From positions 62,001 to 126,000 of the forward strand of contig NW_026089532.1 in NCBI RefSeq assembly GCF_933775445.1: a stretch of 64,000 nucleotides of DNA, read 5' to 3'. This stretch comes from Argentina anserina. Its lineage: Eukaryota; Streptophyta; Magnoliopsida; Rosales; Rosaceae. Under the pieces are notes generated by a model that saw nothing but the letters and a program-made list of their open reading frames with translations, searched no databases and had not been told where the DNA came from. Position numbers and translations under genes: made by a program. Positions 24,051 to 39,300 of the stretch are shown here, one piece after another; position 1 is the stretch's first letter; the number at the start of each line of letters is the position of its first letter.

Positions 24051-27000
24051 TTTACATCGTTTGCGTATCTTTACTATTCCAATTGTGTATCTTTACATCG
24101 TGTGCGTATCTTTACTATTCCAATTGTGTATCTTTTCATTTCTCGTCTGAGTATCTTTCTGTAAGGCTTTCTGATGCGAGTTTCTAATGAATTTGAGAGT
24201 TTTGCAAGTGTGGGAGTGTGTTTCTTTCAAACTGAGTATCTTTACATCGCTTGCGTATCTTTACTATTCCAATTGTGTATCTTTACATCGTTTGCGTATC
24301 TTTACTATTCCAATTGTGTATCTTTTCATTTCTCGTTTGAGTATCTTTCTGTAATGCTTTCTGATGCGAGTTTCTATTGAATTTGAGAGTTTTGCAAGTG
24401 TGGGAGTGTGTTTCTTTCAAACTGAGTATCTTTACATCGTTTGCGTATCTTTACTATTCCAATTGTGTATCTTTACATCGTGTGCGTATCTTTACTATTC
24501 CAATTGTGTATCTTTTCATTTCTCGTTTGAGTATCTTTCTGTAAGGATTTCTGATGCGAGTTTCTATTGAATTTGAGAGTTTTGCAAGTGTGGGAGTGTG
24601 TTTCTTTCAAACTGAGTATCTTTACATCGCTTGCGTATCTTTACTATTCCAATTGTGTATCTTTACATCGTTTGCGTATCTTTACTATTCTAATTGTGTA
24701 TCTTTTCATTTCTCGTTTGAATATCTTTCTGTAAGGCTTCTGATGCGAGTTTCTATTGTATTTGAGAGTTTTGCAAGTGTGGGAGTGTGTTTCTTTCAAA
24801 CTGAGTATCTTTACATCGTTTGCGTATCTTTACTATTCCAATTGTGTATCTTTTCATTTCTCGTTTGAGTATCTTTCTGTAAGGCTTTTGATGCGAGTTT
24901 CTATTGTATTTGAGAGTTTTGCAAGTGTGGGAGTGTGTTTCTTTCAAACTGAGTATCTTTACATCGTTTGCGTATCTTTACTATTCCAATTGTGTATCTT
25001 TTCATTTCTCGTTTGAGTATCTTTCTGTAAGGCTTCTGATGCGAGTTTCTATTGTATTTGAGAGTTTTGCAAGTGTGGGAGTTTGTTTCTTTCAAACTGA
25101 GTATCTTTACATCGTTTGCGTATCTTTACTATTCCAATTGTGTATCTTTTCATTTCTCGTTTGAGTATCTTTCTGTAAGGCTTCTGATGAGTGTTTCTAT
25201 TGAATTTGAGAGTTTTGCAAGTGTGGGAGTGTGTTTCTTTCAAACTGAGTATCTTTACATCGTTTGCGTATCTTTACTATTCCAATTGTGTATCTTTTCA
25301 TTTCTCGTTTGAGTATCTTTCTGTAATGCTTTCTGATGCGAGTTTCTATTGAATTTGAGAGTTTTGCAAGTGTAGGAGTGTGATTCTTTCAAACTGAGTA
25401 TATTTACATCGTTTGCGTATCTTTACTATTCCAATTGTGTATCTTTTCATTTCTCGTTTGAGTATATTTCTGTAAGGATTCTGATGCGAGTTTCTATTGT
25501 ATTTGAGATTTTTGCAAGTGTGGGAGTGTGTTTCTTTCAAACTGAGTATCTTCACATCGTTTGCGTATCTTTACTATTCCAATTGTGTATCTTTTCATTT
25601 CTCGTTTGAGTATCTTTCTGTAAGGCTTCTGATGCGAGTTTCTATTGTATTTGAGAGTTTTGCAAGTGTGGGAGTTTGTTTCTTTCAAACTGAGTATCTT
25701 TACATCGTTTGCGTATCTTTACTATTCCAATTGTGTATCTTTTCATTTCTCGTTTGAGTATCTTTCTGTAAGGCTTCTGATGAGTTTTTCTATTGTATTT
25801 GAGAGTTTTGCAAGTGTGGGAGTGTGTTTCTTTCAAACTGAGTATCTTTACATCGTTCGCGTATATTTACTATTCCAATTGTGTATCTTTACATCGTTTG
25901 CGTATCTTTACTATTCCAATTGTGTATCTTTTCATTTCTCGTTTGAGTATCTTTCTGTAATGCTTTCTGATGCGAGTTTCTATTGAATTTGAGAGTTTTG
26001 CAAGTGTGGGAGTGTGTTTCTTTCAAACTGAGTATCTTTACATCGTTTGCGTATCTTTACTATTCCAATTGTGTATCTTTACATCGTTTGCGTATCTTTA
26101 CTATTCCAATTGTGTATCTTTTCATTTCTCGTTTGAGTATCTTTCTGTAATGCTTTCTGATGCGAGTTTCTATTGAATTTGAGAGTTTTGCAAGTGTGGG
26201 AGTGTGTTTCTTTCAAACTGAGTATCTTTACATCGTTTGCGTATCTTTACTATTCCAATTGTGTATCTTTACATCGTGTGCGTATCTTTACTATTCCAAT
26301 TCTGTATCTTTTCATTTCTCGTTTGAGTATCTTTCTGTAAGGCTTTCTGATGCGAGTTTCTATTGAATTTGAGAGTTTTGCAAGTGTGGGAGTGTGTTTC
26401 TTTCAAACTGAGTATCTTTACATCGTTTGCGTATCTTTACTATTCCAATTGTGTATCTTTTCATTTCTCGTTTGAGTATCTTTCTGTAATGCTTTCTGAT
26501 GCGAGTTTTTATTGAATTTGAGAGTTTTGCAAGTGTGGGAGTGTGTTTCTTTCAAACTGAGTATCTTTACATCGTTTGCGTATCTTTACTATTCCAATTG
26601 TGTATCTTTTCATTTCTCGTTTGAGTATCTTTCTGTAAGGCTTCTGATGCGAGTTTCTATTGTATTTGAGATTTTTGCAAGTGTGGGAGTGTGTTTCTTT
26701 CAAACTGAGTATCTTTACATCGTTTGCGTATCTTTACTATTCCAATTGTGTATCTTTTCATTTCTCGTTTGAGTATCTTTCTGTAATGCTTTCTGATGCG
26801 AGTTTCTATTGAATTTGAGAGTTTTGCAAGTGTGGGAGTGTGTTTCTTTCAAACTGAGTATATTTACATCGTTTGCGTATCTTTACTATTCCAATTGTGT
26901 ATCTTTTCATTTCTCGTTTGAGTATCCTTCAGTAAGGCTTTTGATGCGAGTTTCTATTGTATTTGAGATTTTTGCAAGTGTGGGAGTGTGTTTCTGTCAT

Positions 27001-27430
27001 ACTGAGTATCTTTACATCGTTTGCGTATCTTTACTATTCCAATTGTGTATCTTTTCATTTCTCGTTTGAGTATCTTTCTGTAAGGCTTCTGATGCGAGTT
27101 TCTATTGTATTTGAGAGTTTTGCAAGTGTGGGAGTTTCTTTCTTTCAAACTGAGTATCTTTACATCGTTTGCGTATCTTTACTTTTCCAATTGTGTATCT
27201 TTTCATTTCTCGTTTGAGTATCTTTCTGTAAGGCTTTCTGATGCGAGTTTCTATTGAATTTGAGAGTTTTGCAAGTGTGGGAGTGTGTTTCTTTCAAACT
27301 GAGTATCTTTACATCGTTTGCGTATCTTTACTATTCCAATTGTGTATCTTTACATCGTTTGCGTATCTTTACTATTCCAATTGTGTATCTTTTCATTTCT
27401 CGTTTGAGTATCTTTCTGTAATGCTTTCTG

Positions 27431-30400
27431 ATGCGAGTTTCTATTGAATTTGAGAGTTTTGCAAGTGTGGGAGTGTGTTTCTTTCAAACTGAGTATCTTT
27501 ACATCGTTTGCGTATCTTTACTATTCCAATTGTGTATCTTTACATCGTGTGCGTATCTTTACTATTCCAATTCTGTATCTTTTCATTTCTCGTTTGAGTA
27601 TCTTTCTGTAAGGCTTTCTGATGCGAGTTTCTATTGAATTTGAGAGTTTTGCAAGTGTGGGAGTGTGTTTCTTTCAAACTGAGTATCTTTACATCGTTTG
27701 CGTATCTTTACTATTCCAATTGTGTATCTTTTCATTTCTCGTTTGAGTATCTTTCTGTAATGCTTTCTGATGCGAGTTTCTATTGTATTTGAGAGTTTTG
27801 CAAGTGTGGGAGTGTGTTTCTTTCAAATTGTGTATCTTTACATCGTGTGCGTATCTTTACTATTCCAATTGTGTATCTTTTCATTTCTCGTTTGAGTATC
27901 TTTCTGTAAGGCTTCTGATGCGAGTTTCTATTGTATTTGAGAGTTTTGCAAGTGTGGGAGTGTGTTTCTTTCAAACTGAGTATCTTTACATCGTTTGCGT
28001 ATCTTTACTATTCCAATTGTGTATCTTTTCATTTCTCGTAAGAGTATCTTTCTGTAAGGCTTTTGATGCGAGTTTCTATTGTATTTGAGAGTTTTGCAAG
28101 TGTGGGAGTGTGTTTCTTTCAAACTGAGTATCTTTACATCGTTTGCGTATCTTTACTATTCCAATTGTGTATCTTTTCATTTCTCGTTTGAGTATCTTTC
28201 TGTAAGGCTTCTGATGCGAGTTTCTATTGTATTTGAGAGTTTTGCAAGTGTGGGAGTGTCTTTCTTTCAAACTGAGTATCTTTACATCGTTTGCGTATCT
28301 TTACTTTTCCAATTGTGTATCTTTTCATTTCTCGTTTGAGTATCTTTCTGTAAGGCTTTCTGATGCGAGTTTCTATTGAATTTGAGAGTTTTGCAAGTGT
28401 GGGAGTGTGTTTCTTTCAAACTGAGTATCTTTACATCGTTTGCGTATCTTTACTATTCCAATTGTGTATCTTTTCATTTCTCGTTTGAGTATCTTTCTGT
28501 AATGCTTTCTGATGCGAGTTTCTATTGAATTTGAGAGTTTTGCAAGTGTGGGAGTGTGTTTCTTTCAAACTGAGTATATTTACATCGTTTGCGTATCTTT
28601 ACTATTCCAATTGTGTATCTTTTCATTTCTCGTTTGAGTATATTTCTGTAAGGATTCTGATGCGAGTTTCTATTGTATTTGAGATTTTTGAAAGTGTGGG
28701 ACTGTGTTTCTTTCAAACTGAGTATCTTTACATCGTTTGCGTATCTTTACTATTCCAATTGTGTATCTTTTCATTTCTCGTTTGAGTATCTTTCTGTAAG
28801 GCTTCTGATGCGAGTTTCTATTATATTTGAGAGTTTTGCAAGTGTGGGAGTTTGTTTCTTTCAAACTGAGTATCTTTACATCGTTTGCGTATCTTTACTA
28901 TTCCAATTGTGTATCTTTTCATTTCTCGTTTGAGTATCTTTCTGTAAGGCTTCTGATGAGTGTTTCTATTGTATTTGAGAGTTTTGCAAGTGTGGGAGTG
29001 TGTTTCTTTCAAACTGAGTATCTTTACATCGTTTGCGTATCTTTACTATTCCAATTGTGTATCTTTACATCGTGTGCGTATCTTTACTATTCCAATTCTG
29101 TATCTTTTCATTTCTCGTTTGAGTATCTTTCTGTAAGGCTTTCTGATGCGAGTTTCTATTGAATTTGAGAGTTTTGCAAGTGTGGGAGTGTGTTTCTTTC
29201 AAACTGAGTATCTTTACATCGTTTGCGTATCTTTACTATTCCAATTGTGTATCTTTTCATTTCTCGTTTGAGTATCTTTCTGTAATGCTTTCTGATGCGA
29301 GTTTTTATTGAATTTGAGAGTTTTGCAAGTGTGGGAGTGTGTTTCTTTCAAACTGAGTATCTTTACATCGTTTGCGTATCTTTACTATTCCAATTGTGTA
29401 TCTTTTCATTTCTCGTTTGAGTATCTTTCTGTAAGGCTTCTGATGCGAGTTTCTATTGTATTTGAGATTTTTGCAAGTGTGGGAGTGTGTTTCTTTCAAA
29501 CTGAGTATCTTTACATCGTTTGCGTATCTTTACTATTCCAATTGTGTATCTTTTCATTTCTCGTTTGAGTATCTTTCTGTAATGCTTTCTGATGCGAGTT
29601 TCTATTGAATTTGAGAGTTTTGCAAGTGTGGGAGTGTGTTTCTTTCAAACTGAGTATATTTACATCGTTTGCGTATCTTTACTATTCCAATTGTGTATCT
29701 TTTCATTTCTCGTTTGAGTATCCTTCTGTAAGGCTTTTGATGCGAGTTTCTATTGTATTTGAGAGTTTTGCAAGTGTGGGAGTGTGTTTCTTTCAAATTG
29801 TGTATCTTTACATCGTGTGCGTATCTTTACTATTCCAATTGTGTATCTTTTCATTTCTCGTTTGAGTATCTTTCTGTAATGCTTTCTGATGCGAGTTTCT
29901 ATTGAATTTGAGAGTTTTGCAAGTGTGGGAGTGTGTTTCTTTCAAACTGAGTATCTTTACATCGTTTGCGTATCTTTACTATTCCAATTGTGTATCTTTA
30001 CATCGTGTGCGTATCTTTACTATTCCAATTCTGTATCTTTTCATTTCTCGTTTGAGTATCTTTCTGTAAGGCTTTCTGATGCGAGTTTCTATTGAATTTG
30101 AGAGTTTTGCAAGTGTGGGAGTGTGTTTCTTTCAAACTGAGTATCTTTACATCGTTTGCGTATCTTTACTATTCCAATTGTGTATCTTTTCATTTCTCGT
30201 TTGAGTATCTTTCTGTAATGCTTTCTGATGCGAGTTTCTATTGTATTTGAGAGTTTTGCAAGTGTGGGAGTGTGTTTCTTTCAAATTGTGTATCTTTACA
30301 TCGTGTGCGTATCTTTACTATTCCAATTGTGTATCTTTTCATTTCTCGTTTGAGTATCTTTCTGTAAGGCTTCTGATGCGAGTTTCTATTGTATTTGAGA

Positions 30401-31760
30401 GTTTTGCAAGTGTGGGAGTGTGTTTCTTTCAAACTGAGTATCTTTACATCGTTTGCGTATCTTTACTATTCCAATTGTGTATCTTTTCATTTCTCGTTTG
30501 AGTATCTTTCTGTAAGGCTTTTGATGCGAGTTTCTATTGTATTTGAGAGTTTTGCAAGTGTGGGAGTGTGTTTCTTTCAAACTGAGTATCTTTACATCGT
30601 TTGCGTATCTTTACTATTCCAATTGTGTATCTTTTCATTTCTCGTTTGAGTATCTTTCTGTAAGGCTTCTGATGCGAGTTTCTATTGTATTTGAGAGTTT
30701 TGCAAGTGTGGGAGTGTCTTTCTTTCAAACTGAGTATCTTTACATCGTTTGCGTATCTTTACTTTTCCAATTGTGTATCTTTTCATTTCTCGTTTGAGTA
30801 TCTTTCTGTAAGGCTTTCTGATGCGAGTTTCTATTGAATTTGAGAGTTTTGCAAGTGTGGGAGTGTGTTTCTTTCAAACTGAGTATCTTTACATCGTTTG
30901 CGTATCTTTACTATTCCAATTGTGTATCTTTTCATTTCTCGTTTGAGTATCTTTCTGTAATGCTTTCTGATGCGAGTTTCTATTGAATTTGAGAGTTTTG
31001 CAAGTGTGGGAGTGTGTTTCTTTCAAACTGAGTATATTTACATCGTTTGCGTATCTTTACTATTCCAATTGTGTATCTTTTCATTTCTCGTTTGAGTATA
31101 TTTCTGTAAGGATTCTGATGCGAGTTTCTATTGTATTTGAGATTTTTGCAAGTGTGGGACTGTGTTTCTTTCAAACTGAGTATCTTTACATCGTTTGCGT
31201 ATCTTTACTATTCCAATTGTGTATCTTTTCATTTCTCGTTTGAGTATCTTTCTGTAAGGCTTCTGATGCGAGTTTCTATTATATTTGAGAGTTTTGCAAG
31301 TGTGGGAGTTTTTTTCTTTCAAACTGAGTATCTTTACATCGTTTGCGTATCTTTACTATTCCAATTGTGTATCTTTTCATTTCTCGTTTGAGTATCTTTC
31401 TGTAAGGCTTCTGATGAGTGTTTCTATTGTATTTGAGAGTTTTGCAAGTGTGGGAGTGTGTTTCTTTCAAACTGAGTATCTTTACATCGTTTGCGTATCT
31501 TTACTATTCCAATTGTGTATCTTTACATCGTGTGCGTATCTTTACTATTCCAATTCTGTATCTTTTCATTTCTCGTTTGAGTATCTTTCTGTAAGGCTTT
31601 CTGATGCGAGTTTCTATTGAATTTGAGAGTTTTGCAAGTGTGGGAGTGTGTTTCTTTCAAACTGAGTATCTTTACATCGTTTGCGTATCTTTACTATTCC
31701 AATTGTGTATCTTTTCATTTCTCGTTTGAGTATCTTTCTGTAATGCTTTCTGATGCGAGT
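27431..31760 (+). repeat. Tandem 2458-bp higher-order repeat
   Basis: Anchors 27431, 27780, 27928, 28076, 28522, 28670 and 28827 reappear at 29889, 30238, 30386, 30534, 30980, 31128 and 31285, always 2458 bp apart. Shared private variants include TTCAAATTGTGTATC, GGGAGTGTCTTTC and GTGGGACTGTG. Register changes by 3 bp after about 31.7 kb. Confidence 0.75.
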
Positions 31761-33328
31761 TTCTATTATATTTGAGAGTTTTGCAAGTGTGGGAGTTTGT
31801 TTCTTTCAAACTGAGTATCTTTACATCGTTTGCGTATCTTTACTATTCCAATTGTGTATCTTTTCATTTCTCGTTTGAGTATCTTTCTGTAAGGCTTCTG
31901 ATGAGTGTTTCTATTGTATTTGAGAGTTTTGCAAGTGTGGGAGTGTGTTTCTTTCAAACTGAGTATCTTTACATCGTTTGCGTATCTTTACTATTCCAAT
32001 TGTGTATCTTTACATCGTTTGCGTATCTTTACTATTCCAATTGTGTATCTTTTCATTTCTCGTTTGAGTATCTTTCTGTAATGCTTTCTGATGCGAGTTT
32101 CTATTGAATTTGAGAGTTTTGCAAGTGTGGGAGTGTGTTTCTTTCAAACTGAGTATCTTTACATCGTTTGCGTATCTTTACTATTCCAATTGTGTATCTT
32201 TTCATTTCTCGTTTGAGTATCTTTCTGTAAGGCTTTTGATGCGAGTTTCTATTGTATTTGAGAGTTTTGCAAGTGTGGGAGTGTGTTTCTTTCAAACTGA
32301 GTATCTTTACATCGTTTGCGTATCTTTACTATTCCAATTGTGTATCTTTTCATTTCTCGTTTGAGTATCTTTCTGTAAGGCTTCTGATGCGAGTTTCTAT
32401 TGTATTTGAGAGTTTTGCAAGTGTGGGAGTTTCTTTCTTTCAAACTGAGTATCTTTACATCGTTTGCGTATCTTTACTTTTCCAATTGTGTATCTTTTCA
32501 TTTCTCGTTTGAGTATCTTTCTGTAAGGCTTTCTGATGCGAGTTTCTATTGAATTTGAGAGTTTTGCAAGTGTGGGAGTGTGTTTCTTTCAAACTGAGTA
32601 TCTTTACATCGTTTGCGTATCTTTACTATTCCAATTGTGTATCTTTTCATTTCTCGTTTGAGTATCTTTCTGTAATGCTTTCTGATGCGAGTTTCTATTG
32701 AATTTCAGAGTTTTGCAAGTGTGGGAGTGTGTTTCTTTCAAACTGAGTATATCTACATCGTTTGCGTATCTTTACTATTCCAATTGTGTATCTTTTCATT
32801 TCTCGTTTGAGTATATTTCTGTAAGGATTCTGATGCGAGTTTCTATTGTATTTGAGATTTTTGCAAGTGTGGGAGTGTGTTTCTTTCAAACTGAGTATCT
32901 TTACATCGTTTGCGTATCTTTACTATTCCAATTGTGTATCTTTTCATTTCTCGTTTGAGTATCTTTCTGTAAGGCTTCTGATGCGAGTTTCTATTATATT
33001 TGAGAGTTTTGCAAGTGTGGGAGTTTGTTTCTTTCAAACTGAGTATCTTTACATCGTTTGCGTATCTTTACTATTCCAATTGTGTATCTTTTCATTTCTC
33101 GTTTGAGTATCTTTCTGTAAGGCTTCTGATGAGTGTTTCTATTGTATTTGAGAGTTTTGCAAGTGTGGGAGTGTGTTTCTTTCAAACTGAGTATCTTTAC
33201 ATCGTTCGCGTATATTTACTATTCCAATTGTGTATCTTTACATCGTTTGCGTATCTTTACTATTCCAATTGTGTATCTTTTCATTTCTCGTTTGAGTATC
33301 TTTCTGTAAGGCTTTCTGATGCGAGTTT

Positions 33329-36300
33329 CTATTGAATTTGAGAGTTTTGCAAGTGTGGGAGTGTGGTTCTTTCAAACTGAGTATCTTTACATCGTTTGCG
33401 TATCTTTACTATTCCAATTGTGTATCTTTTCATTTCTCGTTTGAGTATCTTTCTGTAAGGCTTCTGATGCGAGTTTCTATTGTATTTGAGAGTTTTGCAA
33501 GTGTGGGAGTTTGTTTCTTTCAAACTGAGTATCTTTACATCGTTTGCGTATCTTTACTATTCCAATTGTGTATCTTTTCATTTCTCGTTTGAGTATCTTT
33601 CTGTAAGGCTTCTGATGAGTGTTTCTATTGTATTTGAGAGTTTTGCAAGTGTGGGAGTGTGTTTCTTTCAAACTGAGTATCTTTACATCGTTCGCGTATA
33701 TTTACTATTCCAATTGTGTATCTTTACATCGTTTGCGTATCTTTACTATTCCAATTGTGTATCTTTTCATTTCTCGTTTGAGTATCTTTCTGTAATGCTT
33801 TCTGATGCGAGTTTCTATTGAATTTGAGAGTTTTGCAAGTGTGGGAGTCTGTTTCTTTCAAACTGAGTATCTTTACATCGTTTGCGTATCTTTACTATTC
33901 CAATTGTGTATCTTTACATCGTGTGCGTATCTTTACTATTCCAATTGTGTATCTTTTCATTTCTCGTTTGAGTATCTTTCTGTAAGGCTTTCTGATGCGA
34001 GTTTCTATTGAATTTGAGAGTTTTGCAAGTGTGGGAGTGTGTTTCTTACAAACTGAGTATCTTTACATCGTTTGCGTATCTTTACTATTCCAATTGTGTA
34101 TCTTTACATCGTTTGCGTATCTTTACTATTCCAATTGTGTATCTTTTCATTTCTCGTTTGAGTATCTTTCTGTAAGGCTTTCTGATCCGAGTTTCTATTG
34201 AATTTGAGAGTTTTGCAAGTGTGGGAGTGTGTTTCTTTCAAACTGAGTATCTTTACATCCCTTGCGTATCTTTACTATTCCAATTGTGTATCTTTTCATT
34301 TCTCGTTTGCGTATCTTTACTATTCCAATTGTGTATCTTTTCATTTCTCTATTGAATATCTTTCTGTAAGGCTTCTGATGCGAGTTTCTATTGTATTTGA
34401 GTGTTTTGCAAGTGTGGGAGTGTGTTTCTTTCAAACTGAGTATCTTTACATCGTTTGCGTATCTTTACTATTCCAATTGTGTATCTTTTCATTTCTCGTT
34501 TGAGTATCTTTCTGTAAGGCTTCTGATCCGAGTTTCTATTGTATTTGAGAGTTTTGCAAGTGTGGGATTGTGTTTCTTTCAAACTGAGTATCTTTACATC
34601 GTTTACGTATCTTTACTATTCCAATTGTGTATCTTTACATCGTTTCCGTATCTTTACTTTTCCAATTGTGTATCTTTACATCGTTTGCGTATCTTTACTA
34701 TTCCGATTGTGTATCTGTTCATTTCTCGTTTGAGTATCTTTCTGTAAGGCTTTCTGATCCGAGTTTCTAATGAATTTGAGAGTTTTGCAAGTGTGGGAGT
34801 GTGTTTCTTTCAAACTGAGTATCTTTACATCGCTTGCGTATCTTTACTATTCCAATTGTGTATCTTTACATCGTTTGCGTATCTTTACTATTCCAATTGT
34901 GTATCTTTTCATTTCTCGTTTGAGTATCTTTCTGTAAGGCTTCTGATGCGAGTTTCTATTGAATTTGAGAGTTTTGCAAGTGTGGGAGTGTGTTTCTTTC
35001 AAACTGAGTATCTTTACATAGTTTGCGTATCTTTACTATTCCAATTGTGTATCTTTTCATTTCTCGTTTGAGTATCTTTCTGTAAGGCTTCTGATCCGAG
35101 TTTCTATTGTATTTGAGAGTTTTGCAAGTGTGGGATTGTGTTTCTTTCAAACTGAGTATCTTTACATCGTTTACGTATCTTTACTATTCCAATTGTGTAT
35201 CTTTACATCGTTTCCGTATCTTTACTTTTCCAATTGTGTATCTTTACATCGTTTGCGTATCTTTACTATTCCGATTGTGTATCTGTTCATTTCTCGTTTG
35301 AGTATCTTTCTGTAAGGCTTTCTGATCCGAGTTTCTAATGAATTTGAGAGTTTTGCAAGTGTGGGAGTGTGTTTCTTTCAAACTGAGTATCTTTACATCG
35401 CTTGCGTATCTTTACTATTCCAATTGTGTATCTTTACATCGTTTGCGTATCTTTACTATTCCAATTGTGTATCTTTTCATTTCTCGTTTGACTATCTTTC
35501 TGTAAGGCTTCTGATGCGAGTTTCTATTGAATTTGAGAGTTTTGCAAGTGTGGGAGTGTGTTTCTTTCAAACTGAGTATCTTTACATAGTTTGCGTATCT
35601 TTACTATTCCAATTGTGTATCTTTAAATCGTTTGCGTATCTTTACTATTCCAATTGTGTATCTTTTCATTTCTCGTTTGAGTATATTTCTGTAAGGATTC
35701 TGATGCGAGTTTCTATTGTATTTGAGATTTTTGCAAGTGTGGGAGTGTGTTTCTTTCAAACTGAGTATCTTTACATCGTTTGCGTATCTTTACTATTCCA
35801 ATTGTGTATCTTTTCATTTCTCGTTTGATTATCTTTCTGTAAGGCTTCTGATGCGAGTTTCTATTATATTTGAGAGTTTTGCAAGTGTGGGAGTTTGTTT
35901 CTTTCAAACTGAGTATCTTTACATCGTTTGCGTATCTTTACTATTCCAATTGTGTATCTTTTCATTTCTCGTTTGAGTATCTTTCTGTAAGGCTTCTGAT
36001 GAGTGTTTCTATTGTATTTGAGAGTTTTGCAAGTGTGGGAGTGTGTTTCTTTCAAACTGAGTATCTTTACATCGTTCGCGTATATTTACTATTCCAATTG
36101 TGTATCTTTACATCGTTTGCGTATCTTTACTATTCCAATTGTGTATCTTTTCATTTCTCGTTTGAGTATCTTTCTGTAATGCTTTCTGATGCGAGTTTCT
36201 ATTGAATTTGAGAGTTTTGCAAGTGTGGGAGTGTGGTTCTTTCAAACTGAGTATCTTTACATCGTTTGCGTATCTTTACTATTCCAATTGTGTATCTTTT

Positions 36301-39300
36301 CATTTCTCGTTTGAGTATCTTTCTGTAAGGCTTCTGATGCGAGTTTCTATTGTATTTGAGAGTTTTGCAAGTGTGGGAGTTTGTTTCTTTCAAACTGAGT
36401 ATCTTTACATCGTTTGCGTATCTTTACTATTCCAATTGTGTATCTTTTCATTTCTCGTTTGAGTATCTTTCTGTAAGGCTTCTGATGAGTGTTTCTATTG
36501 TATTTGAGAGTTTTGCAAGTGTGGGAGTGTGTTTCTTTCAAACTGAGTATCTTTACATCGTTCGCGTATATTTACTATTCCAATTGTGTATCTTTACATC
36601 GTTTGCGTATCTTTACTATTCGAATTGTGTATCTTTTCATTTCTCGTTTGAGTATCTTTCTGTAATGCTTTCTGATGCGAGTTTCTATTGAATTTGAGAG
36701 TTTTGCAAGTGTGGGAGTCTGTTTCTTTCAAACTGAGTATCTTTACATCGTTTGCGTATCTTTACTATTCCAATTGTGTATCTTTACATCGTGTGCGTAT
36801 CTTTACTATTCCAATTGTGTATCTTTTCATTTCTCGTTTGAGTATCTTTCTGTAAGGCTTTCTGATGCGAGTTTCTATTGAATTTGAGAGTTTTGCAAGT
36901 GTGGGAGTGTGTTTCTTACAAACTGAGTATCTTTACATCGTTTGCGTATCTTTACTATTCCAATTGTGTATCTTTACATCGTTTGCGTATCTTTACTATT
37001 CTAATTGTGTATCTTTTCATTTCTCGTTTGAGTATCTTTCTGTAAGGCTTTCTGATCCGAGTTTCTAATGAATTTGAGAGTTTTGCAAGTGTGGGAGTGT
37101 GTTTCTTTCAAACTGAGTATCTTTACATCCCTTGCGTATCTTTACTATTCCAATTGTGTATCTTTTCATTTCTCGTTTGCGTATCTTTACTATTCCAATT
37201 GTGTATCTTTTCATTTCTCTATTGAATATCTTTCTGTAAGGCTTCTGATGCGAGTTTCTATTGTATTTGAGTGTTTTGCAAGTGTGGGAGTGTGTTTCTT
37301 TCAAACTGAGTATCTTTACATCGTTTGCGTATCTTTACTATTCCAATTGTGTATCTTTTCATTTCTCGTTTGAGTATCTTTCTGTAAGGCTTCTGATCCG
37401 AGTTTCTATTGTATTTGAGAGTTTTGCAAGTGTGGGATTGTGTTTCTTTCAAACTGAGTATCTTTACATCGTTTACGTATCTTTACTATTCCAATTGTGT
37501 ATCTTTACATCGTTTCCGTATCTTTACTTTTCCAATTGTGTATCTTTACATCGTTTGCGTATCTTTACTATTCCGATTGTGTATCTTTTCATTTCTCGTT
37601 TGAGTATCTTTCTGTAAGGCTTCTGATGCGAGTTTCTATTGAATTTGAGAGTTTTGCAAGTGTGGGAGTGTGTTTCTTTCAAACTGAGTATCTTTACATA
37701 GTTTGCGTATCTTTACTATTCCAATTGTGTATCTTTAAATCGTTTGCGTATCTTTACTATTCCAATTGTGTATCTTTTCATTTCTCGTTTGAGTATCCTT
37801 CTGTAAGGCTTCTGATGCGAGTTTCTATTGTATTTGAGATTTTTGCAAGTGTGGGAGTGTGTTTCTTTCATACTGAGTATCTTTACATCGTTTGCGTATC
37901 TTTACTATTCCAATTGTGTATCTTTTCATTTCTCGTTTGAGTATCTTTCTGTAAGGCTTCTGATGCGAGTTTCTATTGTATTTGAGAGTTTTGCAAGTGT
38001 GGGAGTTTCTTTCTTTCAAACTGAGTATCTTTACATCGTTTGCGTATCTTTACTTTTCCAATTGTGTATCTTTTCATTTCTCGTTTGAGTATCTTTCTGT
38101 AAGGCTTTCTGATGCGAGTTTCTATTGAATTTGAGAGTTTTGCAAGTGTGGGAGTGTGTTTCTTTCAAACTGAGTATCTTTACATCGTTTGCGTATCTTT
38201 ACTATTCCAATTGTGTATCTTTACATCGTTTGCGTATCTTTACTATTCCAATTGTGTATCTTTTCATTTCTCGTTTGAGTATCTTTCTGTAAGGCTTTTG
38301 ATGCGAGTTTCTATTGTATTTGAGAGTTTTGCAAGTGTGGGAGTGTGTTTCTTTCAAACTGAGTATCTTTACATCGTTTGCGTATCTTTACTATTCCAAT
38401 TGTGTATCTTTTCATTTCTCGTTTGAGTATCTTTCTGTAAGGCTTCTGATGCGAGTTTCTATTGTATTTGAGAGTTTTGCAAGTGTGGGAGTTTCTTTCT
38501 TTCAAACTGAGTATCTTTACATCGTTTGCGTATCTTTACTTTTCCAATTGTGTATCTTTTCATTTCTCGTTTGAGTATCTTTCTGTAAGGCTTTCTGATG
38601 CGAGTTTCTATTGAATTTGAGAGTTTTGCAAGTGTGGGAGTGTGTTTCTTTCAAACTGAGTATCTTTACATCGTTTGCGTATCTTTACTATTCCAATTGT
38701 GTATCTTTTCATTTCTCGTTTGAGTATCTTTCTGTAATGCTTTCTGATGCGAGTTTCTATTGAATTTGAGAGTTTTGCAAGTGTGGGAGTGTGTTTCTTT
38801 CAAACTGAGTATATCTACATCGTTTGCGTATCTTTACTATTCCAATTGTGTATCTTTTCATTTCTCGTTTGAGTATATTTCTGTAAGGATTCTGATGCGA
38901 GTTTCTATTGTATTTGAGATTTTTGCAAGTGTGGGAGTGTGTTTCTTTCAAACTGAGTATCTTTACATCGTTTGCGTATCTTTACTATTCCAATTGTGTA
39001 TCTTTTCATTTCTCGTTTGATTATCTTTCTGTAAGGCTTCTGATGCGAGTTTCTATTATATTTGAGAGTTTTGCAAGTGTGGGAGTTTGTTTCTTTCAAA
39101 CTGAGTATCTTTACATCGTTTGCGTATCTTTACTATTCCAATTGTGTATCTTTTCATTTCTCGTTTGAGTATCTTTCTGTAAGGCTTCTGATGAGTGTTT
39201 CTATTGTATTTGAGAGTTTTGCAAGTGTGGGAGTGTGTTTCTTTCAAACTGAGTATCTTTACATCGTTCGCGTATATTTACTATTCCAATTGTGTATCTT